From: Aquificaceae bacterium
Lineage (GTDB): Bacteria; Aquificota; Aquificia; Aquificales; Aquificaceae
Assembly (NCBI GenBank): GCA_027079305.1
Contig: JALWVU010000070.1
Coordinates: forward strand, 39,978 to 103,977
Direction of reading: 5' to 3'
DNA: 64,000 nt
Shown here: positions 1-7,718 of the stretch, in pieces
Position numbering within the stretch: position 1 is the first letter of the stretch
How the letters are laid out: every line of letters starts with the position of its first letter
Program-made: the position numbers and the translations under genes
Notes under the pieces: generated by a model
Told to the model about the DNA's origin: nothing
Databases searched by the model: none
The model's input: the letters and a program-made list of their open reading frames with translations, nothing else

Positions 1-22
1 CACATCCAAGGAGGAGCTTTCA

Positions 23-532
23 CTATAAAACTTTCTTAAGATCACTTTCGATCTCCTTATACTTTCCGAGGCGGACCTTTACTATCTTCCCTTCCCTGTC
101 TATCAGGAAGGATGTGGGAAGACCCTGCACCCCGTATAGCTCCGTGGACACCTTACCATCGTCCATAAGAACGGGAAAGGGAAGTTTGAACTCTTTCACA
201 AACTTCCTTACGGGATCGATGGAAGAGTCCGTGCTGATAGCGAGGATCTCGAAGCCTTTACCTTTATACTTTTTATAAACATTTACAAACAAAGGCATCT
301 CCTCCCTGCAGGGAGGACACCAGCTCGCCCAGAAGTTGATGAGAACCACCTTCCCCCTGTAATCGCTCAAGGAAACCTCTTTACCGTCCAAGGTCTTCAG
401 CTTAAAATCCGGTGCCAGTTTCCCGGAGCCGAGACCCGTGGGAGTTGTATTGTTTGAGTTTGTCACGAGACCCAGGTAAAGGAGCAGAGCCACAAGGAGT
501 ATACCGAGCCCGTAGGCTATATTCTTGCTCAT
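23..532 (-). CDS. TlpA-like membrane-anchored thioredoxin
   Basis: 169-residue periplasmic thiol-disulfide oxidoreductase of the TlpA/ResA/AhpC-TSA group. An N-terminal hydrophobic segment (about residues 5-25) anchors it, followed by a thioredoxin fold with the redox motif WCPPC at about residue 71 and the cis-proline stretch GLPTSFLID near the C terminus. Family members reduce periplasmic disulfides, often in cytochrome c maturation or redox-protein assembly. Its ATG overlaps the stop codon of the upstream citryl-CoA lyase gene by 4 bases (ATGA), so the two are probably translated together. The specific partner cannot be told from sequence. Confidence 0.88.
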   Translation of the reverse strand: MSKNIAYGLGILLVALLLYLGLVTNSNNTTPTGLGSGKLAPDFKLKTLDGKEVSLSDYRGKVVLINFWASWCPPCREEMPLFVNVYKKYKGKGFEILAISTDSSIDPVRKFVKEFKLPFPVLMDDGKVSTELYGVQGLPTSFLIDREGKIVKVRLGKYKEIESDLKKVL

Positions 533-1311
533 ACCTTTTTAAGCTCCTCGGGAAGCTCCCTCGGGGGAACGCCCGTGTACTCGGTCTCCTCCGCTTCGTT
601 GAGCCTCTTGGAGAAGGGCCTTTCGGTTGTCAGCTCCTCGTAGACGTGGGCCACGAGGCCTGGAACCCTGCCGATTATGAAAAAGCCCTTGCCGAGCCTC
701 CAGTCGAAGCCCATCTCGGAGGCCACCGCCGCTATGGCGCCGTCCACGTTCAGGACTATCCTCTTGCCCTTCTGCCTGAATATCTCCTCCTCCACCTTCT
801 CCGCAAACTCGCAGTGCTTCCCGTAGAAGCCGTAGAGCTTGGCCAGCTCCATCAACCTCCTGGTTCTCGGATCGAACTCTTTGTAATATCTGTGGCCGAA
901 GCCTGGGATAGGTTTTTTCTGGGAAAGGTATTCAGAGACTATCTCCTCCACGGGCCTTCCGCTGGAGACACCTTCCTGGATGAACTTCATCGCGTCCTCC
1001 AAAGCCCCGCCGTGGGCGGATCCGAAGGCCATAATCCCCGCAGCGACACCCACGTTCAGGGAGTTCCCGCCGCTGACGACCGCCCTCGCCGCTATTACCG
1101 ACGGGGGAGCTATCCCGTGGTCTATCACGGAGACGAAGATGGCCTCCATCATCTTGGACTCAGCTTCGGTAGGAAGCTCCCCCTTCAGGATCAGGTATAT
1201 GGCCTGGGCGAAGCTCAGGTTTCCCACAAGATCGAGGAGCCTGTAGCCCCTGATGTAGGTCTCGTGATCCACGTGCTGGGTTATGGCGGTCCTCCACTTC
1301 TTCTCAGCCAT
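529..1311 (-). CDS. ccl: Citryl-CoA lyase (citrate-synthase-like)
   Basis: 260-residue protein homologous to the C-terminal part of citrate synthase. The citrate-synthase catalytic residues are present: His in SAHGGA, His in GFGHRYY and Asp in LNVD. In Aquificaceae, citrate cleavage in the reductive TCA cycle is split into citryl-CoA synthetase and a short citryl-CoA lyase that releases acetyl-CoA and oxaloacetate; the length of about 260 residues (against about 430 for citrate synthase) fits the lyase. The start MAEKKW is chosen because GGGAGAGAGAAGG lies immediately upstream; a longer frame to 1350 has no such site. The synthetase genes are not in this window. A short citrate synthase is the alternative. 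Confidence 0.85.
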   Translation of the reverse strand: MAEKKWRTAITQHVDHETYIRGYRLLDLVGNLSFAQAIYLILKGELPTEAESKMMEAIFVSVIDHGIAPPSVIAARAVVSGGNSLNVGVAAGIMAFGSAHGGALEDAMKFIQEGVSSGRPVEEIVSEYLSQKKPIPGFGHRYYKEFDPRTRRLMELAKLYGFYGKHCEFAEKVEEEIFRQKGKRIVLNVDGAIAAVASEMGFDWRLGKGFFIIGRVPGLVAHVYEELTTERPFSKRLNEAEETEYTGVPPRELPEELKKV

Positions 1312-1376
1312 CCTTCTCTCTCCCAAACAGGGTTTTAAAAATACTACCACACTTGAAAGGGAGGACTCCCGTGAAG

Positions 1377-1382
1377 TAAATT
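1377..1382 (+). promoter_or_regulatory. -10-like hexamer TAAATT, leaderless position
   Basis: TAAATT ends 6 bases before the ATG at 1389. The thioredoxin gene there has no GGAGG at normal spacing, so a leaderless mRNA is likely. Confidence 0.4.
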
Positions 1383-1388
1383 ATTGCC

Positions 1389-1904
1389 ATGCTCAGGAGG
1401 GGAGCCTTCGCACTCCTTCTTGCGTTCAGTTTCCTCTTCGCCCTGCCCAACGTGGAGATACCCTTCCTGAAGCTCTCCTTCCTCAACCTTAAGGAGGACC
1501 TGGAGGAGGCCAAGGAGGAGGGGAAGTACCTCTTCATAATGTTCCACCAGGAGGGCTGTCCCTTCTGCGACAAGATGTACAGGATCACCTTCCAGGATCC
1601 CAAGGTTAAAGAATACTTCACCAAGAACTTCTACATGGTCCTCATAGACATCAAGGGGGCGAACCAGGTGGTGGACTTCGACGGTAAGGAGATGACGGAG
1701 AAGGAGTTCGCCCACAAGCACAGGGTAAGGGCCACTCCCGTGTTCCTTTTCGTGGACCAAAAGGGAAAGCAGATCCTCAAGATGGTCGGATACATACCCC
1801 CGAGAGACTGGCTCCTTATAGGGAGATACATAGTAGAGGGACACTACAAGAAAGAGAGCCTCTACAGGTTCCTGAGGAGAGAGAGGAAGAAGCTCAAGGG
1901 ATGA
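1389..1904 (+). CDS. Secreted thioredoxin-fold protein (SoxW-like)
   Basis: 171 residues. A signal peptide (about residues 1-18, basic then hydrophobic) precedes a thioredoxin-like domain with the redox pair in GCPFCDKM (about residues 57-60) and the cis-proline motif ATPVFLFVD. This pattern is typical of SoxW/thioredoxin_2-type periplasmic thiol proteins. Its stop overlaps the start of the following TolC gene by 4 bases, so it begins a transcription unit with an outer-membrane channel and a small adaptor. A role in disulfide handling for sulfur metabolism or envelope proteins is inferred only. Confidence 0.8.
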   Translation: MLRRGAFALLLAFSFLFALPNVEIPFLKLSFLNLKEDLEEAKEEGKYLFIMFHQEGCPFCDKMYRITFQDPKVKEYFTKNFYMVLIDIKGANQVVDFDGKEMTEKEFAHKHRVRATPVFLFVDQKGKQILKMVGYIPPRDWLLIGRYIVEGHYKKESLYRFLRRERKKLKG

Positions 1905-3160
1905 TGCCCCTTCTTCTGATCCTGATAGCCCTATCCTTCGCTTTCCCCCAGGAGGTCCTGCTCCTCACACCGAAGAAGGCGGTGGAGATAGCCCTTAAAA
2001 AGAGCAGGGAGATCGAGAGGATAAGGAAGGAGATCCTCTCTTTGGAGGACGTATACAGGGCGGAGAGGTGGGAGAGGTTCTCTCCGAAGATAGATCTCTT
2101 CGTGGACAAGGAGGGCCTCAACCTCTTCGGCCAGATCCTTCTCCTCGACTTCGGGAACAGGCTCGCCAGGATAAGGTCCGCCAAGATAAGCACAGATATA
2201 AAGAAGGAGCTTCTTAAAGAGTTCGAGAGGCAGGTGAAGATAAGGGTGGTCAGGCTCTTTATGGACATAGCCCTTGCGGAGAAGCTGGCGGAGGTGAGGA
2301 GGGAGGAGATGGCTGTCGCCTACGTGAGGTTTGACAGGGAGAGGGAGAGGCTCGAGGAGGGGCTCTCGGACAGGGTCAGAGTCGCAAAGTGGGAGTCCAC
2401 CTACAGGAGGTTCAGGGCTGGCCTGATGTCCGCCCAGAGGAGATACAACGAGACGCTTTACGAACTCAAAAGGCTCTTGGGCATAGAGGTGGAAAAGCCC
2501 GTGGAGGTGAGCCTGGATGAGCTCCTCAGCTTTGAGGTTCCCGAGAACGTGACCATAGACACGGACTACCTTCTAAAGAGGATCTCTGGAAACTACCTCC
2601 TGAGGGTGAAGAAGCTCGAGATAGCCTACTTCGAGAGCAGGGCCAAGGAGCAGAGGAGGATATTCTATCCTGAGCTCTATGGATACCTGGAGGTTAAGAA
2701 CAGATACGAGAGCATGGACAGGTTCAGGACGGAGGGAAACGTGGTTCTGAGAATTCCCCTCTTCGACGGGAGGGCTTCCTTTTACAGGGAGAGGAGCTTC
2801 CTCGATCTCAAGAGGGCGGTTGAGGTGGAGAGGAGGGACATAGAGCAGAAATTAAAGAGGGATGTGCTCAGCGCTCCCTACGTGTGGGAGGAGCTCTACG
2901 CCAAGTATCAGGATGCGATCGCCTTCGACAACTGGGCCCAGGAGAACTTGGATCTCTCCCGTTCCAACTACGAGCTGGAGCTCGCCTTCGACCTCGGGTA
3001 TGCGATGTCCACCAAGACAGAGGCGGAGAGGAGGGTCATGGAGGCCAAGTTCAATATAATACTCTTCCTCATGAGGCTCTACGATCTGATAGGCGAGGAT
3101 CCCATGAAGGTCCTCGAGGGGAAGATACCTTTATTTACGGAGAAGGTGGAAGAGATATGA
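1901..3160 (+). CDS. TolC-family outer membrane channel protein
   Basis: 419 residues with an N-terminal signal peptide ending near AFPQ and the long heptad-rich helices of the OEP/TolC family (ALKKSREIERIRKEI and the related repeat in the second half). Such proteins form trimeric channels from the outer membrane into the periplasm. The next gene is an adaptor overlapping by 4 bases (ATGA), but no inner-membrane pump follows, so the energy source of this exporter is unknown. It is distinct from the second TolC homologue at 31553, which belongs to the metal efflux operon. Confidence 0.85.
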   Translation: MMPLLLILIALSFAFPQEVLLLTPKKAVEIALKKSREIERIRKEILSLEDVYRAERWERFSPKIDLFVDKEGLNLFGQILLLDFGNRLARIRSAKISTDIKKELLKEFERQVKIRVVRLFMDIALAEKLAEVRREEMAVAYVRFDRERERLEEGLSDRVRVAKWESTYRRFRAGLMSAQRRYNETLYELKRLLGIEVEKPVEVSLDELLSFEVPENVTIDTDYLLKRISGNYLLRVKKLEIAYFESRAKEQRRIFYPELYGYLEVKNRYESMDRFRTEGNVVLRIPLFDGRASFYRERSFLDLKRAVEVERRDIEQKLKRDVLSAPYVWEELYAKYQDAIAFDNWAQENLDLSRSNYELELAFDLGYAMSTKTEAERRVMEAKFNIILFLMRLYDLIGEDPMKVLEGKIPLFTEKVEEI

Positions 3161-3666
3161 AGTTGCTTTCCCTTCTCTGGCTTTTCGTTATGAGCTTCGT
3201 TCTCCTCGCCTTTTCAGGAGACCTGAAGGTCTACTCAATCGTCAAGGGCAAGGTGGTCAAGGTCCACGTCAGGGAGGGCCAGAAGGTCAGGAAGGGCCAG
3301 CTCCTCATGGAGATAGATCCCTCCCTCTACCTGGCGGAGAAGGAGAGGCTTCTGGGGAAGAAGAAGGAGCTCGAAGCGAGGCTCTGGAAGGTGGGAAGGG
3401 ACTACAACAGGCTGAAGGAGCTCTTCGAGAGGGACCTCCTCGCGGAGACCGTCTTTGAGAACAAAAAGGTGGAATACGACACGCTCATGGCCCAGATCCA
3501 GCAGGTGGAGGGGGAGATAAAGAGGGTCGAGACCCTGATCTCCTACACCAAGATAGTTTCTCCCGTGGACGGAAAGGTGGTGAGCATCCTCACACCCGAG
3601 GGCTCCTACACCAACGGGGAGCTCCAGCCCCAGCCCGTTATAATCCTGAGGGCCTTCGGAAGGTAA
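3157..3666 (+). CDS. Minimal membrane-fusion (HlyD-like) adaptor
   Basis: 169 residues, less than half the usual 350-400 of periplasmic adaptors. An N-terminal hydrophobic segment (residues 1-20) is followed by a biotinyl-lipoyl half (GKVVKVHVREGQKVRKG), an alpha-helical hairpin (about residues 55-125) and the second lipoyl half (SPVDGKVVSI). The beta-barrel and membrane-proximal domains of normal adaptors are missing. The start ATG overlaps the TolC stop (ATGA). The gene may serve with the TolC protein upstream or be a cut-down adaptor for a pump encoded elsewhere. Confidence 0.8.
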   Translation: MKLLSLLWLFVMSFVLLAFSGDLKVYSIVKGKVVKVHVREGQKVRKGQLLMEIDPSLYLAEKERLLGKKKELEARLWKVGRDYNRLKELFERDLLAETVFENKKVEYDTLMAQIQQVEGEIKRVETLISYTKIVSPVDGKVVSILTPEGSYTNGELQPQPVIILRAFGR

Positions 3667-3669
3667 AAT
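3664..3669 (+). promoter_or_regulatory. -10-like hexamer TAAAAT, leaderless position
   Basis: TAAAAT ends 7 bases before the ATG at 3677, overlapping the stop of the adaptor gene; no Shine-Dalgarno is visible for the downstream gene. Confidence 0.35.
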
Positions 3670-3676
3670 ATTAAGC

Positions 3677-4198
3677 ATGAACACGGTAAAGGTGATAAAC
3701 GGCGAGATAAGGAAGCTCAGGAACAGGATATCCAGGATCGAGGAGGCCCTAAAGCACATCCCCAAGGAGATATCGGAGCTGGAAGCTCAGATAGAGCTCC
3801 TCAGGAGAGCCCTATTCCAGAAGGAGAGGGAGTCCCTCGAGGTGGTTAAGGAGCTCAGGAAACTCGAGCACGAGTTCACGGAGGTAAAGCAGAAGATATC
3901 CCATCACGACAAGCACCTGGGAAGGGCGAGATCCCCCAGGGAGTCGGAGAGGCTGATAAAGGAGAGGGACAGGCTAACCTCCAGGGCCTTCGACCTCAGC
4001 AACAGGATAGCGGAGCTCAGATCCAGATACGACCAGATCAAAGCTGAGGAGATGGACCTCTACAGACAGGAGCAGGAGCTGGAAAGGGAGCTCTGCAGGA
4101 AAAAGAGGGAATACGGAGCCCTCCTGAACGAGCTCAGGGGCCTGACCCAGCTCCTCGAGAGGAAGGTGAGGGAGATAGAGGAGAAGTTCAACCTCTGA
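3677..4198 (+). CDS. Coiled-coil protein of unknown function
   Basis: 173 residues, almost entirely predicted alpha-helical coiled coil, rich in Glu, Arg, Lys and Leu, with no signal peptide or membrane segment. It resembles the helical hairpin of archaeal and bacterial CT398-like proteins, but the C-terminal zinc ribbon usual there is absent; a single Cys is in the C-terminal third. Its stop overlaps the start of the old yellow enzyme gene (TGATG). Function is not recognised; cytoplasmic location is inferred. Confidence 0.7.
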   Translation: MNTVKVINGEIRKLRNRISRIEEALKHIPKEISELEAQIELLRRALFQKERESLEVVKELRKLEHEFTEVKQKISHHDKHLGRARSPRESERLIKERDRLTSRAFDLSNRIAELRSRYDQIKAEEMDLYRQEQELERELCRKKREYGALLNELRGLTQLLERKVREIEEKFNL

Positions 4199-5253
4199 TG
4201 TCCTCCCTCTTTTCCGAGATAAAGATCAGGGGAGTCACCTTCAGGAACAGGATCGTGATGTCCCCCATGTGCATGTATTCCGCCCGGGACGGCTTCGTCT
4301 CCGACTGGCACATAGTTCACTACGCCTCGAGGGCGGTGGGAGGGGCTGGGCTGATAATCCTCGAGGCCACCGCGGTGGAGGAGAGGGGAAGGATATCCTC
4401 CCTCGACCTGGGGATATACAGGGACGAGCATGTGGAGGGGCTCAGAAGGATAGTTCAGCTCTGCAGGGAACTGGGGGCCAGGGTGGGAATCCAGCTGGCG
4501 CACGCAGGGAGGAAGGCGGAGGACTACCCTCCCTGGGAGAGGGAGAAGGTGAAGGTAAGGGGATCGAGGGATGCGATAGCCCCGAGCCCTATTCCCTTCG
4601 GGAAAAACTGGAGGACCCCCAGGGAGATGACCAAGAAAGACATAGAGGAGGTAAAGGAATCTTACAGGAAAGCCCTCAGGAGGGCGGTGGAGGCGGGCTT
4701 TGATCTGGTGGAGATCCACGCGGCCCACGGATATCTTATCCACGAGTTTCTGTCCCCCCTCACCAACAGGAGAAAGGACGAATACGGGGGCTCCTTCGAG
4801 AACAGGGTCAGGTTCCTCCTCGAGGTGGTCAGGATAGCGAGGGAGGAGCTTCCCGAGAGCACACCCCTTTCGGTCAGGATCTCCGCGGTGGACCACGTGG
4901 AGGGGGGATGGACGCTCGAAGAGAGCGTGGAGCTGGCGAAGCTCCTGAAGGAGGAGGGCGTGGACCTTGTAGACTGCTCCTCGGGAAGGATATCCCAGGA
5001 GGAGCGCTTTAAAGAATACCCTGGACACCAGGTTCCCTTTGCGGAGAGGATAAGGAAGGAAGCAGGCGTAAGAACGATGGCGGTCGGTATGATAAGAACT
5101 TACGAGCAGGCGGAGGAGATAGTCTCGAATGGCAGGGCGGATATGGTCGCGGTAGGGAGGGAGTTTCTCAGGGACCCATACCTGCCTCTCAGGTGGGCAA
5201 AGAATGCGGGCGTGGAGATAGAAGTGCCCAGACAGTATAGAAGGGCCTGGTAG
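4198..5253 (+). CDS. Old yellow enzyme family NAD(P)H:flavin oxidoreductase
   Basis: 351-residue FMN-dependent TIM-barrel ene-reductase of the YqjM/NamA (thermophilic-like) class. Visible hallmarks are the N-terminal RNRIVMSPMCMYSA with the class-typical active-site Cys, QLAHAGRK, EIHAAHGYLIHEFLSP with the substrate-binding His pair, RRKDEYGGSFENR and the phosphate-binding VGRE FLRDPY region. It is expected to reduce activated C=C bonds in the cytoplasm. It starts within the stop of the coiled-coil gene and is followed 11 bases later by a flavodoxin-fold gene, suggesting a flavin redox operon. Confidence 0.92.
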   Translation: MSSLFSEIKIRGVTFRNRIVMSPMCMYSARDGFVSDWHIVHYASRAVGGAGLIILEATAVEERGRISSLDLGIYRDEHVEGLRRIVQLCRELGARVGIQLAHAGRKAEDYPPWEREKVKVRGSRDAIAPSPIPFGKNWRTPREMTKKDIEEVKESYRKALRRAVEAGFDLVEIHAAHGYLIHEFLSPLTNRRKDEYGGSFENRVRFLLEVVRIAREELPESTPLSVRISAVDHVEGGWTLEESVELAKLLKEEGVDLVDCSSGRISQEERFKEYPGHQVPFAERIRKEAGVRTMAVGMIRTYEQAEEIVSNGRADMVAVGREFLRDPYLPLRWAKNAGVEIEVPRQYRRAW

Positions 5254-5264
5254 GAGGTGGCGGC

Positions 5265-5822
5265 ATGGGAAGGGTTCTCGTTCTCTACGACAGCAGGACG
5301 GGGAACACGGAGAAGATGGCCCGCCTCGTGGCGGAGGGTGCCAAGAGGGTTGAGGGGACCGAGGTCAGGCTCAGGTTCGTGGAGGAGGCCACCAAGGAGG
5401 ACATTCTCTGGTGCCAGGGCATGGCGGTTGGAACGCCCACCAACATGGGTATAGTCTCCTGGAAGCTGAAGAGGTTCTTCGACGACGTTATGGGGGACCT
5501 CTGGGGCGAGATAGACGGTAAGGTGGGGTGCGCCTTCTCCTCCTCGGGAGGATGGGGAGGGGGAAACGAGGTTGCCTGCCTCTCGGTCCTTTACATGCTC
5601 ATAAACTACGGCTTCCTCGTGTTCGGCCTACCCGACTACACGGGAAAGGGCTTCACCCTCCACTACGGCGCGGTCGTCGCGGGAGAACCGAGAACCGAAG
5701 CGGAGAGGGAGGCCTGCCTCAGACTCGGGGAGAGGCTCGCCCAGTTCGTGGCGGTTCTATACGATGGAAGGAGGGAGCTTATAGACAGAATCAGGAGCTT
5801 TCCCGGAAAGTTTCCCTGGTAG
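5265..5822 (+). CDS. Flavodoxin-fold (WrbA-like) flavoprotein
   Basis: 185 residues. The N-terminal FMN phosphate loop LYDSRTGNTEKMA and the GTPTNMG segment mark a flavodoxin-like NAD(P)H:quinone oxidoreductase/WrbA-type fold. It probably exchanges electrons with quinones or with the adjacent ene-reductase. GGAGG lies 5 bases upstream of the start. Its last 32 bases overlap the 3' end of the convergent hxlR-type regulator. HxlR regulators in other bacteria control redox-stress genes, so the neighbouring regulator may govern this unit (inference). Confidence 0.85.
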   Translation: MGRVLVLYDSRTGNTEKMARLVAEGAKRVEGTEVRLRFVEEATKEDILWCQGMAVGTPTNMGIVSWKLKRFFDDVMGDLWGEIDGKVGCAFSSSGGWGGGNEVACLSVLYMLINYGFLVFGLPDYTGKGFTLHYGAVVAGEPRTEAEREACLRLGERLAQFVAVLYDGRRELIDRIRSFPGKFPW

Positions 5823-6147
5823 TCCCCATCTCCTTCATATACCTCTCGCCCCACCTGTGCATCGCCTCGAAGATCTCCTCCAGGCTCCTGCCCAGCTCCG
5901 TGAGGCTATACTCCACCCTCGGAGGGACCTCAGGGTAGACCTTCCTTCTCACAAGCCCAGCTCTTTCCAGCTCCCTCAGCTGTTTGGTGAGCATCTTTTG
6001 AGTTATGCCCGGGATAGACCTCTGGAGCTGGGAGAACCTCTTTGTCCCGGACATCAGCTCCCTCAGTATCAGTAGCTTCCACTTACCGCTTATCAGCTCT
6101 ATCACCAGCTCCACGGGGCAGTGGAACTTCCTGCCATCGAGCCCCAT
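5791..6147 (-). CDS. HxlR-family winged-helix regulator
   Basis: 118 residues with the complete HxlR signature: N-terminal Cys in FHCPVELV, GKWKLLILREL, FSQLQRSIPGITQKMLTKQLRELE (recognition helix) and EYSLTELG. HxlR proteins are dimeric DNA-binding repressors or activators, often sensing electrophiles or redox change through the N-terminal Cys. A perfect 6-bp inverted repeat lies 8 bases upstream of the start and may be its own operator. The C-terminal 32 bases overlap the convergent flavodoxin gene. Confidence 0.92.
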   Translation of the reverse strand: MGLDGRKFHCPVELVIELISGKWKLLILRELMSGTKRFSQLQRSIPGITQKMLTKQLRELERAGLVRRKVYPEVPPRVEYSLTELGRSLEEIFEAMHRWGERYMKEMGTTRETFRESS

Positions 6148-6154
6148 CCTTAAG

Positions 6155-6168
6155 TATCCTGAAGGATA
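6155..6168. promoter_or_regulatory. Inverted repeat, candidate HxlR operator
   Basis: TATCCT-GA-AGGATA, a perfect 6-bp palindrome with a 2-base centre, lies between hxlR (start 6147, - strand) and the CDGSH gene (start 6252, + strand). Binding by the HxlR protein is inferred from position. Confidence 0.5.
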
Positions 6169-6251
6169 GTATATGACTTTAAGGTAAGTTCTTGACAGGA
6201 TTTCTGCAAGGGTTAGAATTTCCCGAAAAGACCCGCAAGGAGGTGGGAAAG

Positions 6252-6446
6252 ATGGCCAGACTGGTCAAGTGCACCGAAAAAGGTCCCTACAAGCTCGAGG
6301 CGGGAGGAGAGACCTTCTGGATATGCAGGTGCGGTCTTTCCAAGGACCAGCCCTTCTGCGACGGCTCCCACAAGAGAACCAAGGACGAGGAGGAGGGTAA
6401 GCTCTACATATACGACGAGAACTCGAGGGTGGAGGTAAGCCCCTGA
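6252..6446 (+). CDS. CDGSH iron-sulfur domain protein
   Basis: 64-residue protein built around CRCGLSKDQPFCDGSH, which supplies the 3-Cys-1-His ligands of a [2Fe-2S] cluster. The start at 6252 is set by a strong AAGGAGGTG six bases upstream; a longer reading frame begins upstream with TTG but lacks support. CDGSH proteins act in electron transfer and in sensing iron or redox state. The stop directly abuts the start of the downstream methyltransferase, so the two are co-transcribed. It is divergent from the HxlR regulator. Confidence 0.92.
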   Translation: MARLVKCTEKGPYKLEAGGETFWICRCGLSKDQPFCDGSHKRTKDEEEGKLYIYDENSRVEVSP

Positions 6447-7004
6447 ATGGTGTTCAAATTTCCAGAAGAGAACTGGCAGGTCCTTCTGAACCCCGAGAGG
6501 GAGAGCTGGCAGAGCGTTGGGGAGTTCTTCAGGGTAGCAGAGCCTGAGGAGAGTGAGGTCTGGGCGGACATAGGCTGTGGTCCCGGATACTTCACCCTTC
6601 CCCTCGCAAAGAAGGTGAGGAAAGTCTACGCGGTGGACTCCTCTCCCTTCATGCTCTCCAAGTGCCTTGAAAGGGCTAAGGAGGAGGGGATTGAGAACAT
6701 AGAGACCGTAGAGTGCGACGAGGAGCATATTCCCTTAGAGGACAGAAGCGTGGACGTGAGCCTTCTGGCCAACCTCTTTCACGAGCTTTTGAGGCCTGAG
6801 AAGTTCATGGGAGAGGTGAGGAGGATAACCAGAAAGAGAGTGATAATCATCGACTGGCATCCCGTTCCCTCTCCCGCAGGTCCTCAGATCGAGGAGAGGA
6901 TCCCTAAGGAAGAAGTCCTCGAGTTCATGGAATCAAGAGGTTTCAGGCTCCTCGAAGACAGCTCCGTCTTCCCCTACCACTACTTCCTGATCTTTGAATT
7001 GTGA
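6447..7004 (+). CDS. Class I SAM-dependent methyltransferase
   Basis: 185 residues. Motif I is VWADIGCGPGYFTLPLA (about residues 30-46), followed by the acidic end of strand 2 in VYAVDSSPFML and a motif IV-like VDVSLLANLFHEL. It is a Methyltransf_11/25-type Rossmann fold acting in the cytoplasm on an unknown small molecule. It starts at the base after the CDGSH stop codon. The substrate cannot be read from sequence. Confidence 0.85.
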   Translation: MVFKFPEENWQVLLNPERESWQSVGEFFRVAEPEESEVWADIGCGPGYFTLPLAKKVRKVYAVDSSPFMLSKCLERAKEEGIENIETVECDEEHIPLEDRSVDVSLLANLFHELLRPEKFMGEVRRITRKRVIIIDWHPVPSPAGPQIEERIPKEEVLEFMESRGFRLLEDSSVFPYHYFLIFEL

Positions 7005-7015
7005 CAGCTTTTTCA

Positions 7016-7405
7016 TTAGTCCAGGAGGATTATACGAGGCCTTTTCTGTTTCAGGACCTTGAAGCTTCCATCCGTCGTATAGAACTTATCCGCACTCTTT
7101 ACGCTTGTATAAATGAGCGTATCCACCGCAGGCAAACCAGTCCCGTAGCTTATGGAAGCCCCCTCCTCCGCTATGTGGACATCTATCGGAACCACTTCGC
7201 AGTTCAAGGTTATTGCCTCTTTGACATCCTCCCACTCTGCTATTTTTCCAAACTTATGGAAGAGTCTCTTCAGTTCGAATAGGACAAGAGAAGAGGTGGT
7301 AGCCCTTATCTCTCCTCTCAAAACCCTGTTCCATACATCAACAGCCCGCTCATTCCTCTCCAATACTCTGATAAAGAAACCCGTATCCAAGCCTACTATC
7401 TCCAT
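7016..7405 (-). CDS. vapC: PIN-domain ribonuclease toxin (VapC-like)
   Basis: 129 residues with the PIN acidic residues: Asp in GLDTGFF near the N terminus, Glu in LVLFELKRLF, Asp in AVDTLIY and Asp in TTDGSF. VapC toxins cleave RNA, often initiator tRNA or rRNA. Its start overlaps the end of the upstream ribbon-helix-helix gene by 10 bases, the usual antitoxin-first arrangement. The exact RNA target is unknown. Confidence 0.88.
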   Translation of the reverse strand: MEIVGLDTGFFIRVLERNERAVDVWNRVLRGEIRATTSSLVLFELKRLFHKFGKIAEWEDVKEAITLNCEVVPIDVHIAEEGASISYGTGLPAVDTLIYTSVKSADKFYTTDGSFKVLKQKRPRIILLD

Positions 7406-7632
7406 TCTTCGTTCCTCATGCGTGAAAGTTCCGTAAGGGCCTCTTGGGCTTCTTCTGTGGAGAATTTGATCTTAAACAGCTTTCTTCCCGCTTCCTTCTT
7501 CTTTCTCTCTATAAGAAACTCCTCGAGGGATCTGGATATAAGCTTTGAGAGGCTCGTCCCCTCACTCTTGGCGAGGCGTCTGAGCTCATCTACAAGCTTT
7601 TTGTCCATGGATATGGTTACCCTTTCTACCAT
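7396..7632 (-). CDS. vapB: Ribbon-helix-helix antitoxin (VapB-like)
   Basis: 78 residues. The N-terminal VERVTISMDKKLVDELRRLAKSEGTSLSKLISRSL is a MetJ/Arc-type ribbon-helix-helix DNA-binding module; the charged C-terminal tail should occupy the VapC active site. It is translated before and overlaps vapC. A TATCAT hexamer lies 6 bases before the start. RHH antitoxins normally repress their own promoter, here in the 86-base gap before aspC. Confidence 0.88.
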   Translation of the reverse strand: MVERVTISMDKKLVDELRRLAKSEGTSLSKLISRSLEEFLIERKKKEAGRKLFKIKFSTEEAQEALTELSRMRNEEWR

Positions 7633-7704
7633 GGGATTATGATATTACATTCATAACATACCATCAAGGAAAGCGTCTCCCTCCTGTCCTTCGCAAGCCT
7701 GTGA

Positions 7705-7710
7705 TATAAT
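7705..7710 (+). promoter_or_regulatory. Extended -10 promoter of aspC
   Basis: TGATATAAT, a consensus extended -10, ends 8 bases before the ATG at 7719, so the predicted 5' leader is 1-2 bases. Confidence 0.6.
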
Positions 7711-7718
7711 GGAGCCAA

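Noticed and set aside
1..23. A GTG overlapping the TlpA stop (TAGTG) could start a further gene toward the window edge
   Set aside because: Only seven codons are visible and no product can be judged.
412..1338. Long + strand frame of 308 residues
   Set aside because: Antisense to the citryl-CoA lyase gene, no recognisable domain, Leu/Pro/Arg-rich shadow composition.
7016..7632. VapBC pair as a sign of a genomic island
   Set aside because: Flanking genes are ordinary, no integrase, tRNA or repeat borders are present.
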